Origin: Choristoneura fumiferana
Lineage: Eukaryota; Arthropoda; Insecta; Lepidoptera; Tortricidae
Reading direction: 5' to 3'
Length of the DNA: 64,000 bases
Assembly (NCBI RefSeq): GCF_025370935.1
Contig: NC_133472.1
Span: 21,415,805 to 21,479,804, forward strand
Shown: positions 44,950 to 56,040 of the stretch, one piece after another
Numbering within the stretch: the first letter of the stretch is position 1
How the letters are laid out: every line of letters starts with the position of its first letter
The notes under the pieces: model-generated
What the model was told of the DNA's origin: nothing
What the model saw: the letters and a program-made list of their open reading frames with translations, nothing else
Database searches by the model: none
Made by a program: the position numbers and the translations under genes

Positions 44950-45290
44950 ACAAAATGTTCATGGTTTTTCTCTCCGTCGGTCTGTCAAGACCTTTTATCT
45001 CGGGAAGGGGTGGAAATTAAAACCATATATCTATAGTCCCTTGAAGCTGTGAAAAAATCAAATAGAATCAAAATTTGTAGGGTATGTAACAAACAGTACT
45101 TTCCGTTTACCTAAATATATCTTAATATATATAATTTTTCTGTACGTGTGTTTGTCAGTTAACTCCTCCCTCCTAAACGGCTGGACCGACATAGATGAAA
45201 TTTTTTGTGTACGTTTCAATAGGTTCCTGGATGGTTTAAAAACATAATTGGACCTGGTAGGTGTGGCGCTGCTGTCGGTATGTTATCATT
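44950..45290. repeat. Dispersed non-coding repeat pieces
   Basis: CTCTCCGTCGGTCTGTCAAG...TTTATCTCGGGAAGGGGTGG and TTAACTCCTCCCTCCTAAAC-GGCTGGACCGAC are stock phrases of dispersed lepidopteran repeats. Confidence 0.5.
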
Positions 45291-45298
45291 ATTATATT

Positions 45299-45602
45299 TA
45301 ATGTCATCCCAGCCTATATACGTCCCACTGCTGGGCACAGGCCTCCTCTCAGAACAAGAGAGCTTGGGCCATAGTTCCCACGCGGGCCCAGTGCGGATTG
45401 GGAACTTCGCACGCACCATTGAATCGCTTCGCAGGTTTGTACAGGTTTCCTCACGATGTTTTCCTTCACCGCAAAGCTCGTGGTAAATTTCAAATGTAAT
45501 TCCGCACATGAATTTCGAAAAACTCAGAGGTGCGAGTCGGGGTTCGAACCCACGACCCTCTGCTTGAGAGGCGATAGGTCAAACCACTAGGCCACCACGG
45601 CT
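45299..45602 (-). repeat. tRNA-headed SINE, - strand
   Basis: Same family as 40823-41120: head GTGGTGGCCTAGTGG and GGGTTCGAACCCC on the - strand. The ORFs here are SINE text. From 45610 to 46300 nothing else is recognised. Confidence 0.85.
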
Positions 45603-47399
45603 ATATTTAATGTAGTCGCAAAGAATTGAATTGTCAGCGCACGGAATCGTCGCTCGATATCGAAATCGTAATCAACGGTGTCAAAAGTCCAAAAGAATGC
45701 AGACTTGAGATCAGTGAAAGTCAATCGTTTCCGGATCTGGCTACGTATCTCTAGACTCTATAGCACATCTTAAGTTTTCGAAGCTTGGTAAAGTGTACAG
45801 CAGCATAATCGAAATCAAATCTTCATTCATTTCTATTCTCACGTCAGCTAATTGGGTATGTCTATTTTTTGCAATGTGTAGTAAATCGAAAACCATTTCG
45901 AGGTAAATGCTTTTTACCTCGTTTTCTGTAGTTATTTAATTTATTATTTAACAAATAAGCAATGACCTTCTTCCATCTAATTCAATTTTAGAGCTTTAAA
46001 ATCTTAGTACCACATCATCACATAACTATAACTATCAATTACAAATTATCAATTAATCTGTTAATAACTACACTCACTAAAAATACAATATTAATTCATG
46101 ATACCCATTGAGACATTCAGACTGACGCAATGAGTTCAAATTTAGATGTAAAGTCTGAAACACACTTAATACTAATCCTAATTTCTAAGTTAATGGTCCA
46201 TAAAACCAACTATACTTCTACACTTTAAAAAATATAGTATCTTTCACAACTATCACTTCTTCAAAGAGTATGTGCATCTCACCAATGTTAAACCTCAATT
46301 AAGATAATCCAAACTGTAAGGATTCGACTACCACAACGATGGAGATGGAGTCTATGTGAGCATCCTGTCACGAAACCTCTGGAACTTGACAGCATGCAAA
46401 CATTTTGTCAGAATGTCTGCTGTCTGTTGATCTGTGGGACTTTCTTGCCCCGACATAATATTCTGTTACCGCTCGTTACTACCACAGCATCTTCAAAAAA
46501 TTCTACCCGTCCATTTTGGCTAGTAATAGAATTGACAGATATTAAATTCTTCGCTAAGTCTGGAACATACATAACTCTTTTAAAATATGCTGTATCTGTT
46601 TCAAATTCTCCAACGAGTTCCGCTTTCATAATATTATTGTTTGCACAAACTATTTCTGTTTCAATGGCTCTAATTTTCTTCAAAAGTTGACTATTGTTGA
46701 TCATATGACATGATGCACCAGTCTATTATAACTGGCAAAATTACCTCTTTCATGTTGAGATCAAAATTTCCATTGTCTTGTTCAGTGTGATTATGCCGTT
46801 TGCAAAAATCACATAATTTTTTGTTTCTATTCAAATTGTTCAAATTTGGATAATTTTGAAATTTTCATTATTTCTACAAAATCTGGCTATAAGGCCAGAT
46901 TTTCCGCAACGAAAACACTATCTCTCTCTAACATGATATGCGTTCTGGATGATTCCTTCATCATTTTTGGCGTAAATTGGTACTGAATTTTCTTTATTGT
47001 TTTGCGAAATAAATGGCTTTATTGCCAGTTCTGATAGGATTCTAGACACTAAGTTATCTAGTGTTTTTTCTGCTTTTGTTGTCGAATTCCATGCTGTTTT
47101 AAAATAATTATATTCTTCTGGTAAAGAGGTATGAGTTTTCGCTATTTGAATGTCGTGAGCTTTTCTCCTAAATTTTTAATTTTATATGATTTGTAACTGG
47201 CTTAAACTTGAAGCAATGTCGTGAGTATATTTGAATGTATAAAAGTTATTTTCTTTTGCGGTTTCTGCTTCTTTAATTAATATGAAAAATGTTGTCTAAT
47301 TTTGTGATCATGGTCTTTGCATTTTCGCAACATATAATATGACATGTCAAGGATTTCTCCACTGCGTTGAGGATCAGTAATCTTAATTTTGCATCATTC

Positions 47400-47715
47400 T
47401 TGCTATTTTTATGTTTTTAGAAATAGAAATAGAAATATTTATTCGCTCTTCGCACGTATATAAAACATAATAAAAATACATTAAAAAAATAAAACAATAT
47501 GCGAAATCGCGAAGCGGTCCCAGCTCAGCATAGTGTTGGCATTGTAGGCCAACGCTGGTCTTCCGCTGTGACCGCTTGGCGACTTCACGGAAGGCGACAA
47601 AATTACCTTGAATATAAAACAACAAACAAAAAAAAACAATGCAACTAAAATAACAAAACATTAAAAACACTAACCTCATACAATTTGCATTGGCATAGAC
47701 CACCGACGTCGATTT
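47400..47715 (-). repeat. LINE-like tail inside copia gag
   Basis: A GAAATAGAAATAGAAATA run, then CGAAATCGCGAAGCGGTCCC and GTTGGCATTGTAGGCCAACG. This is a typical lepidopteran LINE 3' end; its 106-codon frame has no motif. Confidence 0.5.
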
Positions 47716-47819
47716 GACACGGACAATCTGTCGATTGTCATGTCATACTCATATCTCATCTGCGGCCCATGCCGAATGTCATGCAACTGTCACTCAATGA
47801 GACAATTTTCGGATTCGAT

Positions 47820-48145
47820 TTGTGGCATTCGAAAATGGCGGATGTAGACAATATCTAATTTTGCTATTTCTGTTTCTTTGGCTAGTTGAAGTATAATTTT
47901 GATAGTGTTTTATGCGGCGATTAACCTTAACAGTGATACCAAAATTCTATATGGCTCTCGTGTCTAACATTTTTTAATGCGCAAGTGGTCTCCACGTGGT
48001 TTCTGGAATTTTACTATCAAGTTGGATAAACTACAATCACCGTACAACGTCCCTCTCAAAGAGAGTTTACCTTGACACTGGCGAAATTGTCCTATTAATC
48101 AGGACAGAAAAGCCATATTTTAAAAGAGAAGAAGAAGAGACAATT
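47820..48145 (+). repeat. Three-copy repeat with conserved short reading frame, copy 3
   Basis: GGCATTCGAAAATGGCGGAT, TAGTGTTTTATGCGGCGATT, then MRKWSPRGFWNFTIKLDK and YNVPLK, followed by a 1-nt shift relative to copy 1, after which the DTGEIVLLIRTEKPYFKREE stretch continues in another frame. Inserted within the copia gag. Confidence 0.65.
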
Positions 48146-48639
48146 TTCAATTTATTTACTTTGTTTTTCATCATTATTTGTTAAAATTTCCTTCAAATCA
48201 TTAGCTAGTCATCGCCATGTTTTAAAATTCTCGGTTTGAAAAGTTTCATTTTGTAAAATCAGTTTTCAAATAATATATTTTAGGCAATATTTAATAAAAT
48301 GGGTCAAGTGTACTTAAACGTTATTTTCATATTGAGAGCTGTTATGATATGTCACTCGCGGATGATACATTTTTGATACATTTATTCCATCACATTCCAA
48401 TCATTCTATATTATTGCTGGGCCCATAACCTCTTGAAGGGAGAAGTAAATGAAATTATAAAAGCACCATAATTAAACTATATTAAATCAATTTCTATAAA
48501 AACATTTTATAAAGCAAACCACACATACTCAAGATATAAACGACAGTGACAATGATGTCACAATACTTTTAACATTAAACATTTTCGTAGCTGCCAATAC
48601 CTATCAACCGCGTCGCGTGATTACAAACCTCAACACGCC

Positions 48640-48862
48640 GATCTTTCTGCACTTACGACGACTTACACTTCTCTCTTTGAGAACAACTTTGTTTGGCCCC
48701 GGACATCGATTTTTCTGCACTTACGACGATTTGCACTTTTCTCTTTGAGAATAACTTTATTTGGCCCCGGACACCGATATTTCTGCACTTACGACAACCT
48801 ACGCTTCCCTTTGAAAACAACTTGGCTTGGCCCCGGATACCGATCGTTCTGCACGTAAATAT
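48640..48862. repeat. Tandem array, three units of about 70 bp
   Basis: Each unit has TTTCTGCACTTACGACGA, CTCTTTGAGAACAACTTTGT and TTGGCCCCGGACACCGAT. Possibly part of an LTR or leader of a copia element; the frames through it are periodic artefacts. A SINE fragment (48870-48965) follows. Confidence 0.75.
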
Positions 48863-48984
48863 CACGGGACAATTCACACCAATTGACCTAGACCCAAAGT
48901 AAGCTAAGAAAAGCTTGTGTTATGGGTACTAGGCAACGGAAAAGCATACTTATATACATGCATGCCTTCAAGTTTCAACCATAC

Positions 48985-49275
48985 GTCTCGTGATGTTTTA
49001 CATCCTCGCAGGTGCCTCAGTTCACTCCAGCTGATTTATAAGACTAGGTCTGCCTTTGCATTTGCGTCACCTGTCTCCCATTCAATGGCTCTTCGTGGTT
49101 CTGCCGGTCTTACGAGATTGCCGTTCACATAGCCCCAGGCATCGTTCTTTACAAGAATTGCTTCCACTTGGATTTTCCACGTCTCATAATTATTTTCATC
49201 AAGTTGCTCGATTTTAACGGTTGATATTTCATATCCAGAAATTTTTCACTTCTTCACTCTGGGCCCGTAACCATT
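48985..49275 (-). pseudogene. Second copia gag 5' end with primer-binding site
   Basis: The - strand has GGTTACGGGCCCAG at 49271-49258 (tRNA-iMet-type site with one mismatch). Next comes a frame reading VKIEQLDENNYETWKIQVEA, AILVKNDAWGYVNGNLVRP and, after a stop, ELRHLRGCKTSRDVWLKL. This is the N-terminal gag domain of copia-type elements. It is cut off near 48985. A possible short LTR, TGTTGACATACG...TTCCCAACA on the - strand, would occupy about 49275-49395, but no second LTR was found. Confidence 0.75.
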
Positions 49276-49559
49276 GTTGGGAAGCAGCTTTCCTCAACGT
49301 GGGAAGAAGTCCAGTAAAAGAACAACTTGTCTGACTGATTCGAGTGCTTTTTAATGGAGATAGATCCATACAAGAGGGATTGTACGTATGTCAACAATTC
49401 GAATACAAAACAAACATGACATACGTTAATATTATTTTTCTTTTTCAATTTGAATAGGCATAAAAGGTGTACCTTTGGATTGTACCATTGCAATAAAATC
49501 AGTTCAAAAAAATTGTATGGACACAAAATTTAGTAACTAAATCAGTTCCCCAAACTGGT

Positions 49560-50040
49560 TTGTTCCGCGTAGGAAATTTCCAAGTCACATTTCCCCCCAC
49601 TCGCATTTCTTTTCGTTCACGTATTATTATTTCACCAAACTTGTTTGTTTCGCTTAGCAAAATTTCCAGTCGCTTTTTTCCCCACTAGCATTGGTTTTCG
49701 TACATATTTTGGGTTGGTATCAAAACGACTGGATTCTCAAAACGACCTGAACCGCATAAAGGCTGGTTCGCAAAACGACCACAGCTGTAAAAAGCCTTTA
49801 TCTCGTAATGCCTTTCTAGTAAAACGACCACCGAGCACAAAGTCTAAATCTCAGAATACTATATTACTATCAAAATTACTAGATCGCGAAAGAACCACCT
49901 CGCAGAGGGTCTACATCTTAAAAGGCTCTAATAGTAAAATAACTATATCATAAAACGACTTCCTAGTGAAACGACTACAATTTATGGTAGCAAAACGACT
50001 AATTATCATAATAGCAACAATGTCCATAGAGTACTAGTAA
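49560..50040. repeat. Degenerate-phrase element (AAAACGAC words)
   Basis: Variations on one phrase follow each other: TCAAAACGACTGG, TCTCAAAACGACCTG, TCGCAAAACGACCAC, TAGTAAAACGACCACC, CATAAAACGACTTCC, GTGAAACGACTAC, GCAAAACGACTAATT. Spacing is irregular (15-50 bp). The 102-codon frame through it is an artefact. Confidence 0.55.
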
Positions 50041-50069
50041 ATAAATAAATATTGGGGGGACAATTTTCA

Positions 50070-50294
50070 CAAATATCGACCTGATCCCAAACTAAGCAAA
50101 GCTTGTACTATGGGTATCTTCCAGGCGACGACATACATACTTTGTATAGATAGAGATAATACTTAAATACATATGAGATGTTCATAACTGAGAAACAAAT
50201 ACCCGTGGTCATTACACAAATATTTGCACTTACCGGGATTCGAACCGGGGTCTTCGTGCTACGTAGGCAGGTTCACTACCTACTAGGCTGTGGC
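50070..50294 (-). repeat. tRNA-headed SINE, reverse copy
   Basis: On the - strand the head has CAGCCTAGTAGGTAGTGAAC and CCCCGGTTCGAATCCCGG; the body ends AGCTTTGCTTAGTTTGGGA. Related to 40005-40260. Confidence 0.75.
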
Positions 50295-51605
50295 TGTTTT
50301 CGCCAAATTGCTCTATTAAAATGGAAAAAGCATCCGCTAACCATGCTATCTTTGAAAATGGCTTTAAAGCCATTGATTATTGCTTTTTCATAATCGCACT
50401 TCAACTTTATTATATCAACAGCAAAATGTTCTGTGATTAAAGAAAACAGCCGAGTGTATGTGTTCGTAGTTTTGTCGGGGAGCAACGCGAAAATCACTGG
50501 TACGAGGTTGGTTTGCTTATCTGTACTGTTAAGGGCTAACAGCCTTATTCATAAAAAGTTAGAGCATCCTTGAAGGCTCCTTGAAGGCCCGATGCAAAAA
50601 AACATGATTCATAAACGTCTGTTAGCGCTAATCAGTCGATCAAGGCTCTGCTGAAGTTAGAGGACCGTAGACCCTCCTTTATCTCCCTGCTAAGTCACAA
50701 AATGGCCGCCACAATTTTGAACAGCTGACTTTGACAAGAGCAAAAAACCATACCGAAGATATTTTTAGTGAAGGGAGGGTTACGTAAAGATTAAAAAAAA
50801 AACCAGGAAAAAATATTTTCAGGAATTTGTATTTAAAAATCATCTAAATTTATTTATTAAGTACATAAAATATTGAAAAAAAAATAGGATGATTAACATA
50901 ATTACGGCTTTTGCACTTAGGTGCAACATAAACATGCGGATCGGAAATGGCGGGAAAACAAACATCTCTCTTTTTATTTTTTTTCCTGCTAATTTGCTGT
51001 CACTGATGTCAATTTTTTTTTAATTATCGGTGAGGCCATTTTTTGTTCCTCTTTGATTTTTTGTCTTTGATTTGTCAAGATGGCCAACATAACGCGTCTA
51101 ATCCGTCTATCAGCAGCTCAACAACTAGCAGACTGCTAGCAAGCGTTTATGAATCATACTTCTTGACAACCGTCTAACAAGCTTAATCCAAGCTTAATCA
51201 GTCTGCTAAGTAACAGACGTAGTATGGTTCATCAAAGTAACAGACCGATCAAACCTCAATTAAGGATTTTTTATGAATAAGGCTGTAAATGTATTCCAAA
51301 AATCTGGTAAAATGGTTTCGGAGCTTTTCAAATGTTTCATCGCCAAATAACATTGTAAGTATTTTCTGCATATAATTGTTCAGTTTTAATTCCCAAAGGA
51401 GTGGAAAAGATCAATATCTTGTCGTTTGTTCCATCTTCGCAAACTAAAAATTGGTCCTTGAGTATTTTGGGAATTTGTACATCCTGTAGTGTTTGTGCCC
51501 TGTAAAGAGAGCGTTTCTTTGCGTCAAATGAAGGAAGTTGGTTTGAATAATTCGATTCTTCAAATATTACGAGGTTCACACTGAAAGTTTCGGGAATAGA
51601 TAAAA
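50276..51605 (-). pseudogene. MULE transposase relic 2, split by a Harbinger-type insert
   Basis: Upstream piece (51590-51330): FDAKKRSLYRAQTLQDVQIP, KDQFLVCEDGTNDKILIFST. Downstream piece (50520-50276): PVIFALLPDKTTNTYTRLFS, KLKCDYEKAIINGFK, VSGCFFHFNRAIWRKQP (the C-x2-H of the MULE domain). These align in order with the better copy at 53879-55213. The MITE-like insert 50540-51285 separates the pieces, and the C-terminal EGWH part is lost. Confidence 0.8.
50540..51285. mobile_element. 746-bp Harbinger-type non-autonomous element
   Basis: Terminal repeats CAGCCTTATTCATAAAAA and TTTTTTATGAATAAGGCTG, flanked by TAA on both sides (50537-50539, 51286-51288). A 3-bp TWA duplication is the PIF/Harbinger signature. 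A partial relative lies at 38293-38775. Confidence 0.8.
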
Positions 51606-51639
51606 ATATGCAGTTAAATTGGATCAAAGTATTTTTATT

Positions 51640-52849
51640 GTTTCTTAAAGTATTCGCCTTTATATTTTATGCACTTTTTCATGCGTTCAAACCAGTCTTT
51701 AAAGCACTTATTGACCGCTGAAGTAGGGGGTCGATAAAATGGCCTTTTTAAAGGCCTCCACTGCTTCTTCCGGCGTCTGAAACCGCTGACCACGCAACTT
51801 ATCCTTGATTTTGGGGAATGTGACAAAGTCGTTGGGGCTTAAGTCGGGGCTGTATGGAGGATGGTCCAGGAGTTCGACGTTTTCACCGTTCAGATACTCA
51901 GTTGTTTTCCGAGCGGTGTGGGAGCTGGCGTTGTCGTGGTGAAGGATGATGCGGCGATTAGGGTTATTTTTTCGGAGTTCATCAAAGATACTCGGCAAAC
52001 AAATAGTTGTGTACCTACCAATCGGCATTGACCGTTCTACGATCTTGAAGAGAAATAGTACCTACATGACCCGATTTGGAGACAAACGTGGCCACGATCT
52101 TCGTGGCCGTGCTGTGAGAGCGAATAACTTTTGTCGGCTTGAGCTCATCTTCGTAGACCCATACTCGTGACTGGTTTTTAGATTCAGGCTCATATGCATA
52201 TACCTATCCACGACTCGTCACCCGATACGACACTAAAAACTGCATTTGAGCCTCCTCCATTGAATTTATTCAAAGTTTTGCGGCACCAATTCACACGAGT
52301 CGCTTTTTGGTCGTCAGATAATAAATGAGGGATCCAGCGGGAAAACAACTTTCGCACGCTCAATTATTCTCGTAATAGTTATTTGTGCAACAAGAGAGCA
52401 AAATAACTTATATCTGACTCATACCAATACCCAAGTACCACTACCATGAGTTTACGTGACCGTACTCGATAGCGACAGCGTAAATTATTTGTAGAGGCGC
52501 TGTACAATTCTCCATACAAATAATTTACGCCGTCGCTATCGAGTACGGTCACTGTAAACTCATGGTAGTGGTAAAACACTTGAGTTTCCCGGTATGTCAC
52601 ATGCCGATCTTCTTTTATCATTTGACGCACAGCATCGATGTCTTCTTGAGTGACGGCCGATTTCGGTCGACCTTCACGCACGTCGTCCGTGAGTGATACA
52701 CGGTCGCGTTTAAAATCTGCATACCACCTGTATATTGTAGTCTTTGAAGGTGCTTCATTACTAAAAGCAGCAATCATCCGGTCTCCACATTGTTTTTGTG
52801 TTAATCCACTTTTAAAGTCGTAATAATTTATAGCTCTTAACATCGACAT
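51640..52849 (-). pseudogene. Mariner transposase, interrupted and frameshifted
   Basis: N-terminal helix-turn-helix: MSMLRAINYYDFKSGLTQKQ, SKTTIYRWYADFKRD, EDRHVTYRETQ. After a palindromic insert (52438-52571) the catalytic part continues in pieces: VSGDESW (first Asp), KIVATFVSKSGHV, IILHHDNASSHTA (second Asp) and HPPYSPDLSPNDF (third Asp, DD34D spacing of mariner). The end is about FKDWFERMKKCI. Several frame changes mean it cannot be functional. A complete MULE has inserted at its 5' end (52859). Confidence 0.85.
52438..52571. repeat. 134-bp palindromic MITE with TA flanks, inside mariner
   Basis: Almost perfect palindrome: CCACTACCATGAGTTTACGT ... GTAAACTCATGGTAGTGG, with ACCGTACTCGATAGCGAC pairing GTCGCTATCGAGTACGGT. 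TA at both ends (52436-52437, 52572-52573). Confidence 0.9.
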
Positions 52850-52929
52850 CTATCTATACCCTCAGTCGCTGAGTACCTAAAACGCAGTCTGCCAATTAAG
52901 CGTTATGCCTAGACCTAACAAGAGATCGG

Positions 52930-53115
52930 CATATTGCGCAGTAGGCGAATTGAGATTTAGGTTTAGGGCGTATTAGCTCAAGGGCGAGGTAGGTATATTG
53001 AGCTTTAGTTCATGAGCGAAATAGGTAAATTGAGATTTAGGTTTAGGGCGTATTAGCTCAAGGGCGAGGTAGGTATATTGAGCTTTAGTTCATGAGCGAA
53101 GTAGGCGAATTGAGA
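52930..53115. repeat. MULE left subterminal array, 77-bp-class unit
   Basis: Two full units plus a partial one: AATTGAGATTTAGGTTTAGG, GCTCAAGGGCGAGGTAGGTA and GAGCTTTAGTTCATGAGCGA in each. Confidence 0.85.
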
Positions 53116-53162
53116 GCCTATTTAAGATACAAAAGCGGTGGGACTACGAACACTAGCTCCCC

Positions 53163-53301
53163 TGTAAGGTAAGGCGAAGGCTAGACGTACAATAAATATT
53201 GTCAATATTCGCTACCTCTTACATTCTGTTCTTTGAAATGTGAGTGAGAGGTAGCAAAATATTGACAATATTTATTGTACGTCTAGCCTTCGCCTAAGGA
53301 T
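53163..53301. repeat. Fold-back within the MULE
   Basis: AAGGCGAAGGCTAGACGTAC and GTACGTCTAGCCTTCGCCTA pair; inner ATAAATATTGTCAATATT pairs with AATATTGACAATATTTAT. About 60-bp arms. Confidence 0.85.
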
Positions 53302-53330
53302 GCGACTTTCTAAGTAATAATCGTCAAATT

Positions 53331-53640
53331 TTAACCCTTTGAATGCTTTTTTGAAATGCACAGGTCACGAGTTACGTTATATAAAAGGCAATGTTTAACA
53401 AAAAACTGTATAATTATTTACTTGTATAAATTTTAATTTTAATTGTTAGTTATTAAAAGTAAAGTTATATTATTATGAGATTCAATGATCCCGCAGTCAA
53501 AAAATAAAACATGCCAATTGCCATGTCGTTTTTCAACGAACCAAAAGTACACCATACTTGACAGCACCAGCACATTAGATTGCTTTGATATTGCAAGGAT
53601 TGACTGACGCCTACGGTCGACACGGTGTCCAAAGGGTTAA
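53331..53640. repeat. 310-bp TTAA-bounded MITE within the MULE
   Basis: TTAACCCTTTGAATGC at left and TCCAAAGGGTTAA at right, the same terminal style as 3978-5093 and the right end of 15347-15486. Confidence 0.75.
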
Positions 53641-53878
53641 GGATTTTTGATTTTCTCGCTAGTGTAGGAGATAACTATTTTAGAAAAAAAAAACAACTCC
53701 AATCAAGTACCTATATTTAATAATTTAATACAAAAATAATAAGAAAAACCAAAACTCATTGTTTCATTATTCTTATAAACATAAAGTGCCCTTACTTATT
53801 TATATCACTTGACTTATAAATTTAATCATTACAGAGACACATGAGTTCTTTCTTGATTTTGATAATGCTTTTCAAAAA

Positions 53879-55213
53879 TTAAAAAGCTGAAATGTCGCCC
53901 TCCTGCAACTTGTTGAGCTCTTTTTTGTATCTTGAATTAAAAACGATATCCATTTTTTTTCTCTCATTGCCTTCAAATATATCTTGCTTCAATTTTAAAT
54001 TTTGCCACTGTGATTCCTTTTTCAATTTGAACAAAAAGTTTATTAGTGTCGGCTTGCCCTTCATACGGTTATTTAATCGCCTGTGCCATCCTTCCAAACT
54101 GTTATTGGTTCTATGGGTTTCATTGGCACAGCTTATAATTTAATTTAGTTGGCCCATCCATTGTTTTTCCATATAATTTTCAAATTTAGTCATGGCTTCC
54201 GAACGTTCATCAGGCTGTAACTGTTTAATATTTTGCCAAACTTCAGAAATATAATTTGTCGGCACTAGTGGCAGGCTGGCACACAGTTTAGTAATTGTAC
54301 CTCCTGCGGGTGTATCCAAAATACCCAAGTTTTCTGCTTTTTTCCATATCGCTCGTGAAAAGTGATAATAGCACCCAGTAATGACTATGCCCGGAAATAC
54401 AACCTTTAAGACCTGAATTTGTGCTATTTCGTAGTCAGTTTTAATTTTTTTTAAATCAATCTGCAATTCGTTTTTAATTAATTGAAAAACCCTTATGTAC
54501 GTGTCTTGGGTCTTGTTCGGCAACAAACAAAATATAACAGGTACTATATTAACAGAATCATTGTTGCTAGAGTTCAAATTTACATGAATCGTGTATAGTT
54601 GATAAAACAATGGTACACTTTTGAACGTTCCATCACCTTAAAAGTGTGTGTCGCTGTTAGCTAATATTTTCAATGTTTTTCGGGCCAATGGACTTGAAAA
54701 TATCAATATCTTATTCCCAGCGTTACTATCATTGCATACAAGAAAATTCTGAGCAATAATATTTGGCACCTGTATTTCGCTTAAAGAACAATTCGTTTTT
54801 TGAACTTCTAAAAATTTGTTCCTGGTACGATATAAAGAATCCTTTTTTGTCTTAAAAAGGGCTGCTTCGTTTATATCTTCATCTATAAAAGTATCTGATG
54901 TATTTAATACCACATTTTCAATAATTTCTGGTACAGATCCAAACGTTTCGCACACCGCCTGCTTACATTTGTCAATTATGATTGATATTTTGTTCTTAGC
55001 ATAATTTGCTACGCATACATGGTCACTTACTTTTAAAACCAGGTTTTCTCCATTCAGTTTTAAAGAAGCACTGCATTTTGTCCTGTTAGCACACCGCCAG
55101 AGCGAGGACCCGTCATTATTCGACTTGTTTTTCGTGTATGCAAAACCGTTCAGCAATAAATTATGCGAACCTTTTTTATTTTTAATAAAAACTATGTTTT
55201 CTTTAGCTTCCAT
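53879..55213 (-). pseudogene. MULE transposase with FLYWCH finger, two in-frame stops
   Basis: A single reading frame of 445 codons from ATG (55213) to a stop (53879), broken only by TAA at 54640-54638 and TAA at 54142-54140. It begins with a FLYWCH-type zinc finger (GFAYTKNKSNNDGSSLWRCA ... C ... HVC). The MULE catalytic region follows: GDGTFKSVPLFYQLYTIH (first Asp, just after the first stop), PVIFCLLPNKTQDTYIRVFQ, KTDYEIAQIQ (second Asp), ITGCYYHFSRAIWKKAENLG (C-x2-H), then RTNNSLEGWHRRLNN (Glu) after the second stop. Because TIRs and target duplication are intact, this looks recently active. Alternatively the stops were present at transposition and the copy moved in trans. Confidence 0.88.
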
Positions 55214-55414
55214 TGTAAATTATTTAAATTCCAATCTACAATGTCCACAACTCGAACTGTGTAAGAATAACACCAATATCACAATGAATGACACATAGTT
55301 TTTGTTATTTATCATAATTTATTAGTAGAATAGTGGAAGATTAAACACTTCAGTTTCAAGTGGCCAGTAAGTTTAGTGCAAAAGAGAAAATACTATGACA
55401 AAGTAGTTTGTAAA

Positions 55415-55812
55415 TGTCGACATAGACGCATCGCTAAATGGGCAATACGGGTAATAGACCTATTGCGACATAGTCGTATCGCTAAATGGGCAATACGAGG
55501 ATTAGAGCTATTGCGACATAGACGTATCGCTAAATGAGCAAAACGGGATTAGACCTATTGCGACATAGACGTATCGCTAAATGGGCAATACGAGGATTAG
55601 AGCTATTGCGACATAGACGTATCGCTAAATGGGCAATACGAGGATTAGAGCTATTGCGACATAGACGTATCGCTAAATGAGCAAAACGGGGATTAGACCT
55701 ATTGCGACATAGACGTATCGCTAAATGGGCAATACGAGGATTAGAGCTATTGCGACATAGACGTATCGCTAAATGGGCAATACGAGGATTAGAGCTATTG
55801 CGACATAGACAA
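55415..55812. repeat. MULE right subterminal array, about eight 48-bp units
   Basis: Unit GCGACATAGACGTATCGCTA + AATGGGCAATACGAGGATTA + GAGCTATT, about eight copies with alternating variants GGGCAATACGAGG and GAGCAAAACGGG. Confidence 0.9.
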
Positions 55813-56040
55813 AAACCTACTTAGTCGAAACGATTATTTTAAATGACATTTTGACATAACGCGAAATTGGCAGACTGCGTTTTAGGTACTCAGCGACTAA
55901 GGGTATCTATACACTGCATGTTTCATTGAGTAAAACGGCGCATCATAGCAGTTCACAATGCGATTTGGTGAATTGTCGCACTTTAGTTTGTTGACGTCCG
56001 TGACACTGACAGGAGATTGTCAAGGAAAATATGGAAAAAA

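Larger units (their letters stand above)
46320..48436 (-). pseudogene. Copia-type gag-protease relic with large pol deletion
   Basis: Order on the - strand: exact tRNA-iMet-type primer site GGTTATGGGCCCAG (48430-48417); gag start region with FQTENFKTWR (about 48240); gag helix DAKLRLLILNAVEKSLTCHI (about 47395); zinc knuckle CFRCGKSGLIARFC with the usual His replaced by Leu (about 46915); protease remnant TGASCHMINN with the catalytic Asp region damaged; then VPDLAKNLISVNSITSQNG. At about 46440 the frame joins a stretch reading ADILTKCLHAVKFQRFRDRM, which is normally the very C-terminus of copia pol, so integrase and RT are deleted. Two other repeats (47400-47715, 47820-48145) interrupt gag. 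LTR limits were not resolved. Confidence 0.8.
52859..55903. mobile_element. Complete 3,045-bp Mutator-like element (MULE)
   Basis: Exact 8-bp target duplication TATCTATA (52851-52858 and 55904-55911). Terminal inverted repeats of about 50 bp, CCCTCAGTCGCTGAGTACCT versus AGGTACTCAGCGACTAAGGG, with about 94% identity. Contains a transposase frame (53879-55213, - strand), two different subterminal tandem arrays (52930-53115; 55415-55812), a fold-back (53163-53301) and a TTAA MITE (53331-53640). Confidence 0.92.
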
